The translations under genes were made by a program, and so were the position numbers. A DNA stretch of 14,725 nt from CAYRUP01 sp964427485 (GTDB taxonomy: Bacteria; Pseudomonadota; Gammaproteobacteria; DSM-16500). Of the stretch, positions 14,053 to 14,725 are shown in pieces (the stretch's first letter is position 1; each line of letters opens with the position of its first letter). The DNA lies in assembly GCA_964427485.1 (NCBI GenBank), contig CAYRUP010000041.1, positions 1-14,725 on the forward strand. The letters run 5' to 3'. A model generated the notes under the pieces. That model made no database searches and was not told the DNA's origin. It saw only the letters and a list, made by a program, of their open reading frames with translations.

Positions 14053-14427
14053 ATGAAGAAATTAATGGGTATGTTATTCTGCTTGGCTTCTATTAATACG
14101 GTAGCTTACGCAGACAATAACGCTGCAAACTTGAATATCAAAGTAGCAGGCATCGGGAAAGACAACACTTATTTCTTGTGTGTTGATAGTGTCGGTTGCG
14201 TCAGCATGCGTGCTGCAAGTGAAGGAAGAACATTTCCTTTAAACCCAGGACAAGTTGAACGCATTTTCTTGATGAATTCGGGTACATTGCGCACTTATTT
14301 CCAAGCGTTACCCGCTTCTTGTAGCGTGAATGTCAATGCAAACCAAACGTTAACTGTAAAAGGAAAAATTATAAAAGGGGCAAATGACCGTACTTATATT
14401 GAAAAATTGGAATGTTCTGTTGCCTAA
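14053..14427 (+). CDS. Small exported protein with four cysteines, function unknown
   Basis: A 124-residue protein that I do not recognise. It has a clear Sec signal peptide (MKK start, hydrophobic core, cut after AYA at 20/21). There is no lipobox, so it should be soluble in the periplasm or secreted. The mature part of 104 residues has no membrane segment and looks beta-rich, with alternating polar and hydrophobic stretches such as SVNVNANQTLTVKGKI. Cysteines C43, C49, C90 and C121 would allow two disulfides. The start is supported by GAGGGG at 14038-14043. It stands alone between typA and an rRNA operon read from the other side, bounded by two palindromic repeats. An adhesin, inhibitor or structural role is possible, but nothing in the sequence decides. 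Confidence 0.8.
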   Translation: MKKLMGMLFCLASINTVAYADNNAANLNIKVAGIGKDNTYFLCVDSVGCVSMRAASEGRTFPLNPGQVERIFLMNSGTLRTYFQALPASCSVNVNANQTLTVKGKIIKGANDRTYIEKLECSVA

Positions 14428-14456
14428 GTAGTTTTTTTCTAATCAATAACTCACAT

Positions 14457-14610
14457 CCTGCCCACGTCGTCCTGTGCACGCTTCTAGCACAGGATCCAGC
14501 GCCCTTATGGGCTGCTATTTTTTAATAAATGTAGCTCATATGGTTATTTGGTTAAGAAATAAAGGCACTGGATCCTGTGCTAGAAGCGTGCACAGGACGA
14601 CGTGGGCAGG
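14457..14610. repeat. 154-bp near-perfect inverted repeat (47-bp arms, 60-nt centre)
   Basis: Arms 14457-14503 and 14564-14610 are reverse complements at 46 of 47 positions, the one difference being C versus T in AG-Y-GCC. Each arm also folds alone: CCTGTGC pairs with GCACAGG around a 9-nt loop (14471-14477 with 14487-14493 on the left). The 60-nt centre is AT-rich and has no coding potential. A further ACTCAC/GTGAGT pair lies outside (14449-14454, 14626-14631). I see no target-site duplication. It sits between the exported-protein gene and the convergent rRNA operon. The form is that of a non-autonomous palindromic element; the arm is related to 8-46. Confidence 0.85.
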
Positions 14611-14640
14611 GGAACACTGCGTGACGTGAGTCTCCCATAA

Positions 14641-14675
14641 ATAAAAAACCCCTGATAGTCAGACTATCAGGGGTT
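14641..14675 (-). terminator. Intrinsic terminator of the rRNA operon
   Basis: A perfect 13-bp stem (14647-14659 with 14663-14675) with a 3-nt loop. On the - strand it is followed by a run of T (complement of 14643-14648). It lies about 10 nt after the 3' end of 5S rRNA in the direction of transcription, the usual place for an rrn terminator. The A/T bases closing the stem overlap the T-run. Confidence 0.9.
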
Positions 14676-14684
14676 GGAATAAAA

Positions 14685-14725
14685 GTCTGGCGATGACCTA
14701 CTTTCGCATGAGAAACTCACACTAT
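14685..14725 (-). rRNA. rrf: 5S ribosomal RNA, 3' end only
   Basis: The reverse complement reads ATAGTGTGAGTTTCTCATGC, then GAAAGTAGGTCATCGCCAGAC. This matches the conserved 3' portion of bacterial 5S rRNA: the TAGTGTG of helix IV, the ATGCGARAGTAGG loop region, and the terminal GCCAGAC that pairs with the 5' end. Only about 41 nt are in the window; the rest of the gene and, by inference, 23S and 16S lie beyond the right edge. Confidence 0.92.

Overview
The window looks like a piece of chromosome from a moderately AT-rich gammaproteobacterium. Gene content fits a Legionellales-type intracellular organism (Coxiella/Legionella relatives): an aa3-type oxidase subunit III next to a complete System I cytochrome c maturation cluster, a short malic enzyme, an MFS carrier whose N-terminus resembles the Legionella/Coxiella Pht-type phagosomal transporters, and many palindromic intergenic repeats. 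That placement is an inference from gene content, not a proven assignment.

Region 1 (140-7793, all + strand) is one tightly packed run: ctaE (oxidase subunit III), two related small four-helix membrane proteins (the second looks like DUF2269), then ccmA-ccmB-ccmC-ccmD-ccmE-ccmF-ccmG-ccmH-ccmI. Most junctions are overlaps or gaps of 0-3 nt, so translation is probably coupled. CcmABCD load haem onto CcmE and release it, CcmF/H/I ligate it to apocytochrome, and CcmG/CcmH keep the CXXCH thiols reduced. The c-type cytochromes made this way feed electrons to the oxidase encoded at the start of the run.

Region 2 (7870-10833, all - strand) reads rpmE (ribosomal protein L31), maeB-like malic enzyme, MFS transporter. 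A plausible promoter lies upstream of rpmE, and the MFS gene starts at a GTG behind a perfect Shine-Dalgarno sequence.

Region 3 holds exoA/xth (-, 11011-11832) and typA/bipA (+, 11949-13760), divergently transcribed. The exoA stop codon lies inside a palindromic repeat. After typA another copy of that repeat forms its terminator.

Region 4 (13875-14725) has a small exported four-cysteine protein (14053-14427) of unknown function, a 154-bp near-perfect inverted repeat, an intrinsic terminator, and the 3' end of a 5S rRNA gene on the - strand. An rRNA operon therefore converges on this region from the right.

Two repeat families are visible. One is a roughly 100-bp cloverleaf-like palindrome: two full copies plus one half copy that is identical over 48 bp to part of a full copy. 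The other is an element seen as inverted arms at 14457-14610 and as a diverged single arm at the left edge (8-46). I see no phage, transposase, CRISPR or defence gene. Apart from the repeats and the unknown small proteins this is ordinary housekeeping DNA.
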